Assembly: GCA_907163375.1 (NCBI GenBank) | Contig: CAJQUW010000601.1 | Span: 1 to 64,000, forward strand | Direction: 5' to 3' | From: Prostheceraeus crozeri | Taxonomy: Eukaryota > Platyhelminthes > Polycladida > Euryleptidae | DNA: 64,000 nucleotides | In this document: positions 37,961 through 48,669 of the stretch, one piece after another | Layout of the letters: the number at the start of each line of letters is the position of its first letter | How positions within the stretch are numbered: the first letter of the stretch is position 1 | Made by a program: the position numbers and the translations under genes | The notes under the pieces: model-generated | Told to the model about the DNA's origin: nothing | Databases searched by the model: none | Seen by the model: only the letters and a program-made list of their open reading frames with translations

Positions 37961-39633
37961 CAGGACAGATGTCAAAAAATCAGCATTACATCTTTTGGAT
38001 AGTCCGAGTTTTCGTGACCCTGTATGATTTCAAGCCAGAAATCACATGTAATACTGAGCCACGACAGTTCAGCTATCATGCAGGTAGTCCTAAAAGACAG
38101 TTGTAGCGAAAACATTTCCTGAGAGGATAGGGTGTCTTCAGAATCAACTAAAAAATAGAAAACGAAATTGATTAACTGAGTCATCAATTCTGGCCAATAC
38201 CTAGTGGCTATAATTGTTTCATACAATAATACATCCGCGTTTGCGATTCAATAAAGCTTGTATAGTTTGTGTACTTCCATGTGTTCGCTATTCTAATCAA
38301 AGCTGGGACCGGGTCGCTTATTTTGGCCCAGACCCTGCCCGGGTCTGCACATGAATTTTGTATCTAGGCCCGGGTGACAGAGTTTATCGTTGTGCGCACT
38401 TTGCCATCCTTAATGAATACATCAATTACGTTAGTTGCGTGTAATCATTCTAACAGATTTATTATTGATTTCATGATCGCAAGCTGTCGGTCCTATGTGC
38501 CATCTGTAAGTAAATCGATTACTCTTGCGCAATTCGGTGAATTTGAATTTCGAAACATTCAACACGCAGTGATTTTTCTAAATATTGTAGGCCTATAACG
38601 CATTTTCTATCGCAAATCAATTGGATCTCGTAAGCTATATTTTGGCTTATAAAAACAGTGAAAACAAAAGCACAGAAAACGTGTAGTCCATTTGAAAAAG
38701 TGAAGTCATTAAGTCAAAAGCTGAACTAAATATATATCGGCTCTATTGAACAAAATTCTAAAATGTCGAAATTGATTGTTGTTTGACATCATCTCCACGC
38801 AATAGGGTTGTCACATTTCGACATAAAGAACATATCTGCAGCATATAGAGTCGAAAGGCAGCAGCTTGACTAGATTTAATCCTCAATAACATAATCTATT
38901 CAATAGATGCCTAAACACAGATAGATTCATGAAACTCCTCAAACAGGATTTGGCCGAGAGAGCATATTTATGACTTATTTTTGCCGGTATCTATTGCATC
39001 AGCACGCTTAAGAATCATACTGAAAAGTCATTAAATGATTTGATTCTGACAGTTTAAATTATCAGAAGAAGAAAATTATTTTTATTTCAGACATTTTAAT
39101 TTCATAAATAACGACACGGGTGAAAGATATATCAGGCCAAGGACCGCCCACCGCCCAAAGTTTGATTCTAACGTTGTCAATTTTTCTCAAGAAGGAAATG
39201 AACCAAATCAATCCAGGTCCACACTCTATGGATACATGAAACTTTAATATTATCTCCGGAACTATTAACTTCTAATAATTTAATGAATTTGTAACATAGC
39301 TATGAGACACTCTTCAATGATATAATATTGTTTGTATACCATGAGGAATGAGCACATATTCTATGCTGAAAATACAAAGATTCTGTATTGAAATACTTCA
39401 AAATAGAAAATTTTGAAATTCAAAATATGAATTAAGAATAAATTGATGAAAATTTACAATTGGTTTGACGCATGTAATTCGGAAATAATCATGGCTCATT
39501 ATATGGTTCATCATCGTGCTTTGAAGCGCGGCCGGATCGGGCGCGCCACTGGATAATTCGAAGGACGAATAAATCACCAACTTTCAGATAATTTTTCTTG
39601 ACGTCATCTTAAACTTTTTGATATTCTACTGAT
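37961..39633. other. region without a supported gene
   Basis: A GC-rich patch at 38305-38375 (ggcccagaccctgcccggg) and another at 39515-39555 (gcggccggatcgggcgcgcc) stand out. The second, read on the minus strand as CAGTGGCGCGCCCGATCCGG, resembles one end of a hAT transposon, but no partner was found. No coding region was recognised. Confidence 0.45.
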
Positions 39634-39990
39634 GCACAATCGAGCTTAATTTGTTCGGTTTGCGTTTTGTAGTCATGTTTATCATGACACACGCTAATAT
39701 CGTTGGATGTCGATGGTTATTATATGATACGAACTTCTCTAACATGCACACACTCATAATCTTCTCCTTTAGAATTATTCAATAAATGGAACTCAGATAA
39801 ACTATTGAAGACCAGCGAGTTAGAAGTTATTGATAGCATGGAAGCTTCCTTTTCGGATGCGAGTCACAATTACGTTTTGAAACAGTCACGCGTTTATTTT
39901 TCCGATAAATCTTATTATGCAGCCTAAATAATAAATATAAATCAAAATTCATAAACGCTATTAGGTATACGCATATTGATTTACGAATAT
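39634..39990 (+). repeat. diverged dispersed repeat, copy 2
   Basis: Collinear with 8374-8720, with shared short islands in the same order. Here the peptide reads SFSDASHNYVLKQ, against FAGASHNYGLKG in copy 1. It is an unidentified old repeat, perhaps a coding remnant of a transposable element. Confidence 0.35.
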
Positions 39991-40892
39991 CATTGCATGC
40001 ACTTGCATGAAAACATTCATCAAAAATTCATTTAGCTTGTGATCATGTATTAACTTATAAAAACTTAGGCGCCATAATTCTGAACAGAACATCACGAGTG
40101 AATCTTTAAATATGATAATTTATTATTCAACCATAATTTATTCAAATGGTTAACGAACTTTTTGCAAGAATGTCGCAAGTCACCCTCGGCCTTAAAACTG
40201 AAAATTCCTGACGAAAAGTCCTGCACCGTTCCCTCTCTGGTTGTCCGATAATACTTTAAGTACATATTGCATGGATTACGCAAGTTAGGAGACCTAAGGA
40301 GGATGATCATAACACACCCCATCCTATCTCCAAAAGGAATTCATCTGTGGACTGTCAGAAAATAATAAGAATTGAAAACACAATCAATTACTTCACTTCC
40401 AACGAAATTGGAAGATCTTAAATCAACTAGAGTTACCCAGTACTGCCATGTTTGTCAGACTATTTCATTAATTCATCGGATTGCATGCTGCAAGTTGACA
40501 ATGATGTCCATTGTGATTTCCTATTGTACACATTTTCACAATCAGCTTCTATGGATAATAAATTGTCATTGGAAAATTGTATCTCTTCAGTTTTGAAATG
40601 ATGAGTAGGCTTGGAAAATATGAATCTATCTTGAAAGCACACTCAACATTAGTCATTTTCAACCTAAGCTTATAAATTCAAGTACTGGTTAATTCATCAC
40701 AGATTTAATAGCATTTTAATGATCATGATTCGGTAAAGAGTTTTCGTTATTACTAATCAACTTTGATGTTCTATTCATATTTCACTTGCAATTTTCACTT
40801 GCCCCAGTCTTGTCCAGATTCAACCCCAAGGTCATTAATGGGGCATTAATCTATACAGACAACTCTAACTGAAAGATCTTCAAATTATTCAA

Positions 40893-40957
40893 GTTCCTCT
40901 CAAATTATTGTTATACTTCATTTATGATGAATATATCTATACCAACGTCTCTCCTGG
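40893..40957 (+). repeat. 65-bp direct repeat, copy 1
   Basis: Matches 42241-42305 with five substitutions and no gaps. The similarity stops abruptly at both ends. The family is unknown. Confidence 0.85.
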
Positions 40958-42240
40958 AAAGGATAATGAGACGATCACTCAGAATATATACCTTGAGATG
41001 GGACATAAAGACACGCAGATATTTATTTGTTCAACAAAATTTCTGCAAAATCATTTTTGTCCAATCGAATATAATGTCTGGTTATCAATTGCCTGTGTTT
41101 TCCTGTCCGGTTTGAAATCGTTTTATTACACTTCCTGAAAGTTCAAGAAACTTTTTTGATCCATTCATAGCACGCAAGCACATACAGGAATAGTTCAAAT
41201 GTGTCATGCTCATACGCATTGCGCTTCAGTAGACATCCGATTCCATCGTATGCCACCGTGTATTTTCATTCACTGGAATTTCGGAAAATAGTGGAGATTT
41301 ATAAATAGAGAAAATAGAGAAAAAATAAATAGATAAAAAAAATAGAGGAAATAGTGTATTATTTATTTATCGTACTTATCAATTCTTCAATGCTGAAGTG
41401 AATTGTGGGTATCCAGTCATGATATGTACCATTGTAGTCTAGATATTGTTCATAATAGAAACGAATAAACATATGTTGTGCCAATCAATGATACATCTGT
41501 GATACATTAATAGAAGATAACTGTACATGCATACATGTATTCATATGTGTATGCACATATATTCATTGCTATTACGCTAAGCGCTGTACATTTTTATGCG
41601 AGCTATCTGAATGTTGCGCTTGAGAAAGTATAGTCATCTTTCTTTATGTTGGTCTAATCCACTTAAGCATGCAATTAGTTAACTTAAAACTTACACAATT
41701 ACGCAATTCTCATGCTAACCCCTAGACTGCTGTTCTAATGTTGCCAGATATCGGGGACAAAATCCATGAAATGAGGAATCAAATTTTTAGTCTGAATGCG
41801 AGACAGAACAGTAACTTACGCGTTCACACGTTGACATTTCGTGTAATGTTTCCGCTTTCCGCCAATTATAGTCTTTTTACAATTAAACATAGAAGGACAA
41901 TGAAATTCAGATATATAAATCTACAGCATGTCCTAAAGTAATTTGATAGTTTCAATGACTGAAAATGTCGGAGAAATATAACCGTGTTGTGGAATGGCAA
42001 CATTAATCTGCAGGTCTCTCTAATTCTTGAGAACGTGACCCTTGGGAAGTTTTTATGTTAGGACCACTCTCTTGATGAGCAATAAAACCCAAATGTGAAA
42101 TAGTCTCAGCCGTTAAGCCATGGCGGTCGTAATTGAACTTGGCCGTAAAATCGTTCAGAGGAATTGTTGAGCTGATCACAATGAATGAGTCAGTAAACTC
42201 ACATTACCCTCCATGTGAAGTCAAAATCTCTGTGAGCTGC

Positions 42241-42305
42241 GTTCTTCTCAAATTATTGTTATACTTAATTTATGATGAATATGTTTATACCAATGTCTCT
42301 CCTGG
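42241..42305 (+). repeat. 65-bp direct repeat, copy 2
   Basis: Second copy of the repeat at 40893-40957, about 1.3 kb downstream in the same orientation. Confidence 0.85.
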
Positions 42306-43223
42306 GCATTAGAATACACGTGTCGAGGAGGTCTTTACACCTATTAGTCGAATAAGCGGTGCTGCCGTTTTGCTGACAGTCAAATGTTAGCTTATTCAGA
42401 TTACCATTATTCGACAAAAGTTAATAAACATCCTAACGTAAAAAATTAATGTTCCTTGTTTATGCTCGGAAGCAAATTGATGCCACGTCTATCTTCCGTG
42501 TGGCCGAGTTTCATTTATCCCACTCTCATTCTTTCGTGTTAAGAAAAATTGCAGAGGAACGTACCGGTACCTATTTTAAAAGTCTTAGGTTTGACCCAAC
42601 ATCGGCATGAACGTAGAGTGAACGCCGGCAATGTCGGTAATTTCTCGATTATTCGCAACGCATTAGAGGGATGTTCCGTGACTTTCATGGTACTGTTTTC
42701 GAATCAATCCTAGGTATTGGAGAAGCTGTGCAATGACACGATCACAGAAATTCCCAAGTAGTAGCCAAATCCCAATACTCTACTACAATATGAAGGCATG
42801 CATGTAACAGTGCAGTTAACTGAAAGTAATAAAATCCTCTAACTACTCAATTCTACAATTTTTTGTACTCTTTTTATTGTATATTAATTGACACCTCTAA
42901 GCTATAACAATCTATTGCGTGATAAAATCTGTTTCATCACAACTGAATTTCAATAATCATCTATTGATAGGAATCAATTCGGTAGCTGGTTAGATATTTC
43001 AAATTCAATAAATCGATTGCTTATAATTATTTTTCTGTTTAGTGCGATTGTCTATAACTAAGTCTAAATTATGTCTGCATTTTTCAGATAAATAGAGTCA
43101 TAAGTATTTATCTGTAGAAAGAGGTCACACCGAGAATTCCGGTGTCTCTCGAAAGTGCTTTAATGTGCGTTTTCAGTAGTCCATTAGTCAAACACACGCT
43201 TGTATCACACGAGTGTGAAGCTA

Positions 43224-44345
43224 CACTGTAAACCAAACTGTGCCCAATATGTGACCGATTATGTGCCCAACACATGTGACGCTAGCCACTGCCTTTGTGT
43301 GACCAAATGTGCGGTCACATTCAACACGGCAGATATGTGACTCAATGTGACTAATATGTGCGTGACCGTTTATGATTATCGCGTCTTCCAATTACTTTTA
43401 AATTAACCATCAATGCTTAATTCAGAGTGTCTTAATCATTGTGTGTTGCTCAACGCTAACCGCCACCTGATGTTCAAAAACAAATAGATAAGCTGATGTA
43501 ATAAACACCTTATCTATACGCCAATGAAATAATCGATGGCTGTGGCAGCATCTATTGCTGTTTTTACCGATAAAATTGTTTGATTCAACCATCTACACAT
43601 TAATTCAATTTTGTATAGACTCACTTGTCAGGACATTGCGATTGAAGATTCTATTTGGGAATAGGACGTCATTATGTAATTTCTCCCAGTTTGTAATTCT
43701 TGATGTAATATACATGCTGACCATTGACATGCAGCTCATTTGTTTCACGCTGTCTGAGCAAGATAACACAACATCACTTACAACACGATGATACAGCTTC
43801 CCGGCGAGATCATGTAGATTAAACGAAGACATGTGTCACACTTTGAATCACACAATCATTATCCTGATCCAAACAGTTTTCAATATGATATCATCTTCTT
43901 GCCAGTGATATTCTTGAACAGAACACACCACAAAGTATTCGGAAAATCAATTTGAATTATTCTCACCAAGCACTCGCCGCATGTGCATGCTTTATCGTGA
44001 TTCATCATCGGTGACATATGTGACCAAATGTGACCGATGTGACGAAAAATGTGTCACATTTTTAAACTACACAATCATTATCCTGATTAAAACAATTTTT
44101 TTAATCAAACTATATTCAATGCGATGCATCTTCTTGCTAATGATATTCTTGAACAAAACATACTGAAAAGTATTCGGAAAATCATCTTGAATTATTCTCA
44201 TCAAGTACTCGCCGTTTATGCATGATTTATGATGATTCCTCATCGGTCACAATGAAGTCAGATATGTGACCAAATATGACCGATGTGACGAAAATGCGTC
44301 GGGCACATTATCGGTCACATATTGGGCACAGTTTGGTATACAGTG
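43224..44345. mobile_element. non-autonomous DNA transposon with 45-bp inverted ends
   Basis: The left end (43224-43268) begins cactgta(a/t)accaaactgt. It matches the reverse complement of the right end (44301-44345) at 43 of 45 bases. TA flanks each side (43222-43223 and 44346-44347), consistent with a TA target duplication as in Tc1/mariner-like or Mirage-like transposons. The 1122-bp interior is dominated by tgtgacc and ggtcaca words, which may be repeated protein-binding sites. It holds a partial tandem duplication and codes for no recognised transposase. Movement would need a transposase in trans. Confidence 0.8.
43831..44290 (+). repeat. tandem duplication inside the 43.2-44.3 kb transposon
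   Basis: Two diverged units of about 220-240 bp follow each other. Both start with atgtgtcaca and run through cacaatcattatcctgat, tgatattcttgaaca and aagtattcggaaaatca to a (a/t)atatgaccgatgtgacga-like end. Unit one starts at about 43831, unit two at about 44048. Substitutions and small indels show that the duplication is not recent. Confidence 0.75.
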
Positions 44346-44349
44346 TAGC

Positions 44350-44845
44350 GGAACCACCCAGCAGAACCATTTATTAGTAAGACGTGATTCTATTCAGAAT
44401 AACTTCTTCATCATCATGAACTTCACCCTCCTGATAACGAACCACAGATTCCACCCTCAGATTACAGTAATCCACAGTATTTTTGAGAAATTCAAGGTGA
44501 AAGATAAAAGTTTGTTCCACTGTGAAGTTAGAGGAACCAATTTCTTAGTCGCGTTGATAGGAGAAGTAAATCAATTTTATTTTATCACTGCTTGATCTAT
44601 TTTTACGATGATCACGAAAGTGTGCTCCATTTTTCATAATAATGCATTTAAAAATGGCAATATCGCAACCTGAGTGAAATTAACGGAACGACCAAGCGAA
44701 ACCATTATTTGTTACAGCATGATTATATTCGAAACAACTTCTTATTTATCCATCTTTGACTCCTTATCGCGAATCTGGGCTCAAATTCCACAATTCGCAG
44801 TTGCTTCGGAGAAATTCAAGTTTAAAGATAAATGAGGTTCCGTCA
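44350..44845 (+). repeat. diverged duplication of about 160 bp
   Basis: 44350-44525 and 44692-44845 share the order ggaac(c/g)acc-agc-gaaaccatt, ttctattcagaataacttctt (or its variants), and gagaaattcaa followed by aaagataaa. Identity is modest, with gaps. The first unit begins directly at the right edge of the transposon ending at 44345. The function is unknown. Confidence 0.4.
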
Positions 44846-45399
44846 GCTTCATACAAGTCTGTATCCCTTGATTTCGGCAACAAGTCACGACACACGCGGA
44901 CTCTCCACTACCATGGAGTCCACACACCATTCATCAGTTGGAAAAATTACAATAAGTATCAAGGTCATCAGCCGCAAGGTGTCCAAAGTTTGCTCAGACG
45001 CTGTCAAAAATTCTTCAGCCAATTATTCATTGTATATGTTTATGTACTTTAAGTATTTCAACCTGCGAAACCGGAATTACCAAAAAAATATTGAATTTAA
45101 ATTAACTGAATGCTTGGCAATTCCAACTTCTATCAATTGACGGCATTAAATGTATTATAACATTAAGCGGTGATAAGGGAACATTAAACACAGTAGCTCC
45201 ATACCCTTGAGAACCAAGGTGTGTGATGAGCTGGCGTGGCAGCTTACTTGAATAAACACGGCAGTATTTTACATTATATGTACGTGATTTCAGATGGTGT
45301 GACTTTGTCTTTATGGATTTCAATAATCTTACTTCTGTTTCCGTGGCATGTTGTTTGTGTTTACCTTGACCATCAGCAATATGTATATTACTTTTATTA
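44846..45399. other. flank without a supported gene
   Basis: Two overlapping plus-strand frames of about 100 codons (44756-45140) carry no recognisable motif. The region ends at the P-element target duplication. Confidence 0.45.
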
Positions 45400-45407
45400 A
45401 GGGTATT
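45400..45407 (+). repeat. P-element target site duplication, left
   Basis: agggtatt, identical to 48670-48677. Eight bases is the duplication length characteristic of P elements. Confidence 0.95.
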
Positions 45408-45450
45408 CAGGGAACCCTAGTTGTCTCCGCTTCGCTACGCCCAGGAAGTG
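45408..45450 (+). repeat. P-element terminal inverted repeat, left
   Basis: Begins cagggaaccctagttgtctc. All 43 bases are the reverse complement of 48627-48669. It includes a ccgcttcgctacgcccagg core that would be shared by both ends for transposase recognition. Confidence 0.97.
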
Positions 45451-45677
45451 ACAACGAAATTTGATCCCTACAACATGAGGCTGAAATGCCTGTCTCTACA
45501 TATTTCTTAAATAATTCAAAGAAATATATTATCTACCATGAATTAAGTTATTTTCCATTTTAATCATTGTAACAGCAACCCATAAAAAGGAAAAACGTAT
45601 GGATTTCATACTTGTTCATTTATGTGTGACTGCAATATTAGAAATTAACTCACAATAATATCAAAACTATGAAAAAT

Positions 45678-46631
45678 CTATTGACTGACTACAAATTTAC
45701 GTCGTTTGTAATAAGAAGAAGCGGACAATCTGGAATCACTCATCTCTAGTGCATAATTTTTTGCGAAAACGTTAAATGCATGAAACAATACGCGGGAAGA
45801 AAGCTGTTGAAGGTCACAATCCCAACATGTTTTATCAAACATGAACTCTTTGTTAAACGCTTTTAGAGTTATATGACTTAGTACCATTATAACCGAACCA
45901 ATATAGAATAAATCACTCTGAAACTCATTATCATCTCTGATATGTCCAAATACACAGTAAGCGTATGAAGTTAGGGAATAAACGAAGGATGAAGGACATT
46001 TCAAACCACCTCTGCTTCGCAATTGGAGTAAGAAAGTATCGGACTCATCCAATATATTTGCGTCATATTCTATGTCCAAAAAGTCAGATTCTGTGAGGAA
46101 GTCGTTGCAGTTGGTGCACTTGGAACGCTTGCTCAACGGGTAAGCAACATAGCCACCGACATAAAGTATAATGTTCCTGTCTGTTGAGGATAACAAATTA
46201 AACATAGACGAGACGTTTGCAGTAATATTGTATGAATAAAGTTCTAGTAATCTTTCATCATCGTTGAAATATGCCAAGTCATTCAATTTAAACTGATGAA
46301 ACTTTAAAAGAGATGACACACGGATTTTCTTTTCGGCTTGAAGTACTTGTCTTACAGAAACCAGAAAATTTCCTCCGTGGAACTGTCTGTAGCGTCCAAA
46401 TCGACGCTCTATCCAGTCGTTCACCATCACTCCGGGGAACACAGTGGTGAAGTTACATTCATCAATCAAAAAAATTATCACTTCTGCCAAAGTTTTGCAA
46501 CATTGTTTCACTGCAAAAAAACGTTGGTTTCGACAAACCAGGTAATTTAGAATTTTCCCATTTATCAAAAAAATCGGCATACTGTTGCAAAAGACGTATT
46601 CGATAATCATTTTTTTGGATTGGATTGGCAT
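45678..46631 (-). CDS. P-element transposase, C-terminal part
   Basis: A 317-codon minus-strand frame. Its first 45 or so codons overlap the preceding transposase frame and are not family-like. Family-like sequence starts at about residue 46 with KTLAEVIIFLIDE. VNDWIERRFGRYRQFHGGNF (residues 70-89) then matches the P-family block with the catalytic Glu before RFG-x-YRQ. ISV-type FLVSVRQVLQAEKKI follows. Later come YVGGYVAYPLSKRSKCTNC, with a Cys-x2-Cys pair, and RGGLKCPSSFVYSL, matching the conserved GGL-x(2)-PS block near the family's C-terminus. It ends at TGA-proximal residues SYYKRRKFVVSQ. It is joined to the upstream part only across a frameshift, which is most likely an inactivating indel. 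Confidence 0.9.
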   Translation of the reverse strand: MPIQSKKMIIEYVFCNSMPIFLINGKILNYLVCRNQRFFAVKQCCKTLAEVIIFLIDECNFTTVFPGVMVNDWIERRFGRYRQFHGGNFLVSVRQVLQAEKKIRVSSLLKFHQFKLNDLAYFNDDERLLELYSYNITANVSSMFNLLSSTDRNIILYVGGYVAYPLSKRSKCTNCNDFLTESDFLDIEYDANILDESDTFLLQLRSRGGLKCPSSFVYSLTSYAYCVFGHIRDDNEFQSDLFYIGSVIMVLSHITLKAFNKEFMFDKTCWDCDLQQLSSRVLFHAFNVFAKNYALEMSDSRLSASSYYKRRKFVVSQ

Positions 46632-47946
46632 CTGGAAGTCGCTTATGTTTGCCTTTCGACGGTGATTTTATATTCCAAATTGTCCATAATCTATTGATCA
46701 GTTTACAGAAAATAATGAATCCATTCGATGAATTATAATGCTGGGCCGCAGCGATCGTCGATTCATCAAATAACGAAGCAGCCAATGATACATTCGTCTT
46801 TTCAAGACTTTGCGGATTTAAAACGCGTTTGTTCAATTTATAAGCAATTCTTGCAGGAAGTCCAGATTCTGTCTCAAATATATGTTTCGCATCAGAAATA
46901 TCTGCAGTATGAATGTCATGGCAATTGTGAAAATCTGGAAACTTGAACACAGTTTTCGTTGTCCAATTATTGAATATGTTCTTAAAGTTATGAACTGGAT
47001 CACAAAGGAGAAAAAGAGGGTCTCCAGAAATCGGATTGCTGATCTTGAAGTTGCATTTATCCGGACAGAGAGTCAATATTAATTTGCGATTCACGCAGCT
47101 GTTATCAAAAACACAAACAACAGGAATCAATCCAGAATCGTTGATGAGTTTAAGGTTCCTCAAAAATAATGTATGCAAGTCAACCGCTGTCAAAATGGCT
47201 GTAGGAGCCAAACACACCACATCCTGAAAATCACAAGTAAGAGATTTCACAAGAAACGCACAGACAGTCCTTGCAAGAGCTGACGATGTATTTCCAACGC
47301 CATACAATTCTCCTCCACTGAATTCAATTTTACGTTTGACGTAAATCTCATCGATACACAAGATCACGAATTTTTCTGTCGATGTCATATTAGTAACTTT
47401 AGTTTGTAAATATTTCACTATGGTGGTATCATCCGGTGAATCAGACAAAGGAGATGACAATCTCTGCAACTGACGTTTGCTTGGCATAGTTAAACAGGAA
47501 GTTCCACGTAAAAAATCATATGCGCTCGAACTGTGATTGTTTAAAAGATACATGATAGACAGCATTTCAGGAGAATACGTTGGTTTATTTTTTATCAAGA
47601 GCTGTAACTGTTCGGAAATAAATGACACTTTTGAATAACTTTCATCGTCGTTTTTGTATTCAAATTCTTTAATCAATTTTTCGCAAATAGAAATGATGCT
47701 GCTTAACATACTTTTTGAATCAACTTCATTGTTGGATAGATTTTTCAACGAAGTGAGCAGATTATCAATTTGTGAAAAAAGCGAAATCTTCCCCGCGCAA
47801 ATATGACTGCCAAATGAACGCAGAAGTATACCGTCGAACGAGGCACTAAAATTAAGATCACAAGTAATGGTCAATGATTTCACTATTCTTGGCACATCAC
47901 AGTCAACACGAATAATGTAAAATGACAGACTAGAATTGTCAAACAC
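46462..47946 (-). CDS. P-element transposase, central catalytic part
   Basis: A 494-codon frame opening on GTG (no ATG), because it continues in frame from the THAP part across a TAA stop. FLRGTSCLTMPSKRQLQRL (about 145-163) fits the LPS-x(2)-TLRR block. CIDEIYVK (about 197-204) and VFDNSCVNRKL (about 279-289) contain the two catalytic Asp residues of the RNase H-like fold. LLCDPVHNFKNIFNNW (about 313-328) fits the D-x-PHLIKN-x-RNN block. It continues to about residue KPTFFCSET, after which the frame leaves the family sequence. These proteins cut and join the 43-bp ends. P-family enzymes use GTP as a cofactor; the binding insertion cannot be judged by eye here. Confidence 0.92.
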   Translation of the reverse strand: MFDNSSLSFYIIRVDCDVPRIVKSLTITCDLNFSASFDGILLRSFGSHICAGKISLFSQIDNLLTSLKNLSNNEVDSKSMLSSIISICEKLIKEFEYKNDDESYSKVSFISEQLQLLIKNKPTYSPEMLSIMYLLNNHSSSAYDFLRGTSCLTMPSKRQLQRLSSPLSDSPDDTTIVKYLQTKVTNMTSTEKFVILCIDEIYVKRKIEFSGGELYGVGNTSSALARTVCAFLVKSLTCDFQDVVCLAPTAILTAVDLHTLFLRNLKLINDSGLIPVVCVFDNSCVNRKLILTLCPDKCNFKISNPISGDPLFLLCDPVHNFKNIFNNWTTKTVFKFPDFHNCHDIHTADISDAKHIFETESGLPARIAYKLNKRVLNPQSLEKTNVSLAASLFDESTIAAAQHYNSSNGFIIFCKLINRLWTIWNIKSPSKGKHKRLPDANPIQKNDYRIRLLQQYADFFDKWENSKLPGLSKPTFFCSETMLQNFGRSDNFFD

Positions 47947-47958
47947 TTGTACGAAATC

Positions 47959-48444
47959 TTAAGGATGATCGGGTGCTTTGTAATCCTTTAAATCTGAAAA
48001 GCAACCCACACTATCTTCGGAAAGAAAAGAAGATGACAATTTCTCCATTTCGTCACATGCTTTTTGTTGACGATTTGCCATTAAAACAGTGGAGGATCTT
48101 TTTGGAGGAACATGGTGGGATAGATGTGGTGGAACTCCATCAAATATTGAGGGATACGCCGTTTCGTTTAGTCTTCTCTTACGTAAACGTCGAGGAGTCG
48201 TCGTTTGCCATTTGTTCTTATCCAAAGAATGACATATAAAACTATTTTCGTCGAAGTGCCGAGAGCAAACTCTAAAATTGTTACAAGAATTATTTCTAAG
48301 AGAATTAAGATGCCTTTCTTCCCATTTTCGAGGGATAGATCTTATCCATTTCTCCAGTAACTCAGTCGACGATGGAAATTTATGTAAGGTGATCTCTGTA
48401 CATTTAGGCGTAGTGTCATAGTTGTGCATGCTGGCACACAGCAT
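47959..48444 (-). CDS. THAP DNA-binding domain of the P-element transposase
   Basis: A 161-codon frame starting at ATG 48444 with an in-frame stop just upstream, so this is the earliest possible start. The THAP domain occupies roughly residues 3-105: LHKFPSSTELLEKWIRSIPR supplies the conserved FP and W, VCSRHF the C-x2-H zinc ligands, and AYPSIF the AVPTIF-like motif that closes THAP domains. At the N-terminus the usual C-x4-C-x-N is replaced by C-A-S-M-H-N, so the second zinc ligand would be His. THAP domains bind the subterminal DNA of P elements. The frame stops at TAA (47959-47961), and the catalytic part resumes in the same frame four codons later. Confidence 0.93.
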   Translation of the reverse strand: MLCASMHNYDTTPKCTEITLHKFPSSTELLEKWIRSIPRKWEERHLNSLRNNSCNNFRVCSRHFDENSFICHSLDKNKWQTTTPRRLRKRRLNETAYPSIFDGVPPHLSHHVPPKRSSTVLMANRQQKACDEMEKLSSSFLSEDSVGCFSDLKDYKAPDHP

Positions 48445-48626
48445 TTATAAGGCATGGAGAAAAGTCACTCAGATCACAAAACTATACGGCGACAACGATG
48501 TAAATGACAGAACGATGGCAATGCAAGTAATCGATACGTACACACATTCACACGCACGATATATAGCAGTCGAGTTAATGAGTCAGCCTCAAGTCGTAGG
48601 CGTGCGGTCTGAGATATCTCGAATGC

Positions 48627-48669
48627 CACTTCCTGGGCGTAGCGAAGCGGAGACAACTAGGGTTCCCTG
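48627..48669 (-). repeat. P-element terminal inverted repeat, right
   Basis: Exact reverse complement of 45408-45450. The transposase start codon lies about 180 bp inside this end, the usual promoter-proximal arrangement. Confidence 0.97.

Larger units (their letters stand above)
39991..43223. other. AT-rich region with one 65-bp direct repeat
   Basis: Positions 40893-40957 and 42241-42305 match at 60 of 65 bases, starting gttc(c/t)tctcaaattattg and ending tctctcctgg. An A-rich low-complexity run lies at about 41295-41355. No gene was recognised. Confidence 0.5.
45408..48669 (-). mobile_element. P-element DNA transposon, near complete
   Basis: A 3262-bp element bounded by 43-bp terminal inverted repeats (45408-45450 and 48627-48669) that match at every base. 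An identical 8-bp direct repeat flanks it. On the minus strand it encodes, in order, a THAP DNA-binding domain, a transposase catalytic region with two Asp-containing blocks, and a C-terminal part with the Glu-containing block. One in-frame TAA (47959-47961) separates the first two parts, and one frameshift near 46495-46510 separates the last two. The element therefore looks young but probably cannot make a full-length transposase, unless the stop lies in a short intron. The identical ends suggest it could still be mobilised in trans. Confidence 0.96.

Noticed and set aside
39510-39555. GC-rich string with rare-cutter-like sites, at first suspected to be cloning-vector polylinker
   Set aside because: The flanks show no vector sequence. 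The minus-strand reading CAGTGGCGCGCCCG fits one end of a hAT transposon better, but no partner end was found, so neither call was made.
41290-41360. A-rich aaatag/aaataa low-complexity run
   Set aside because: Simple sequence without regular unit length; no feature called.
46338-47227. Plus-strand frames inside the P element
   Set aside because: They lie opposite the transposase frames and carry no motif of their own.
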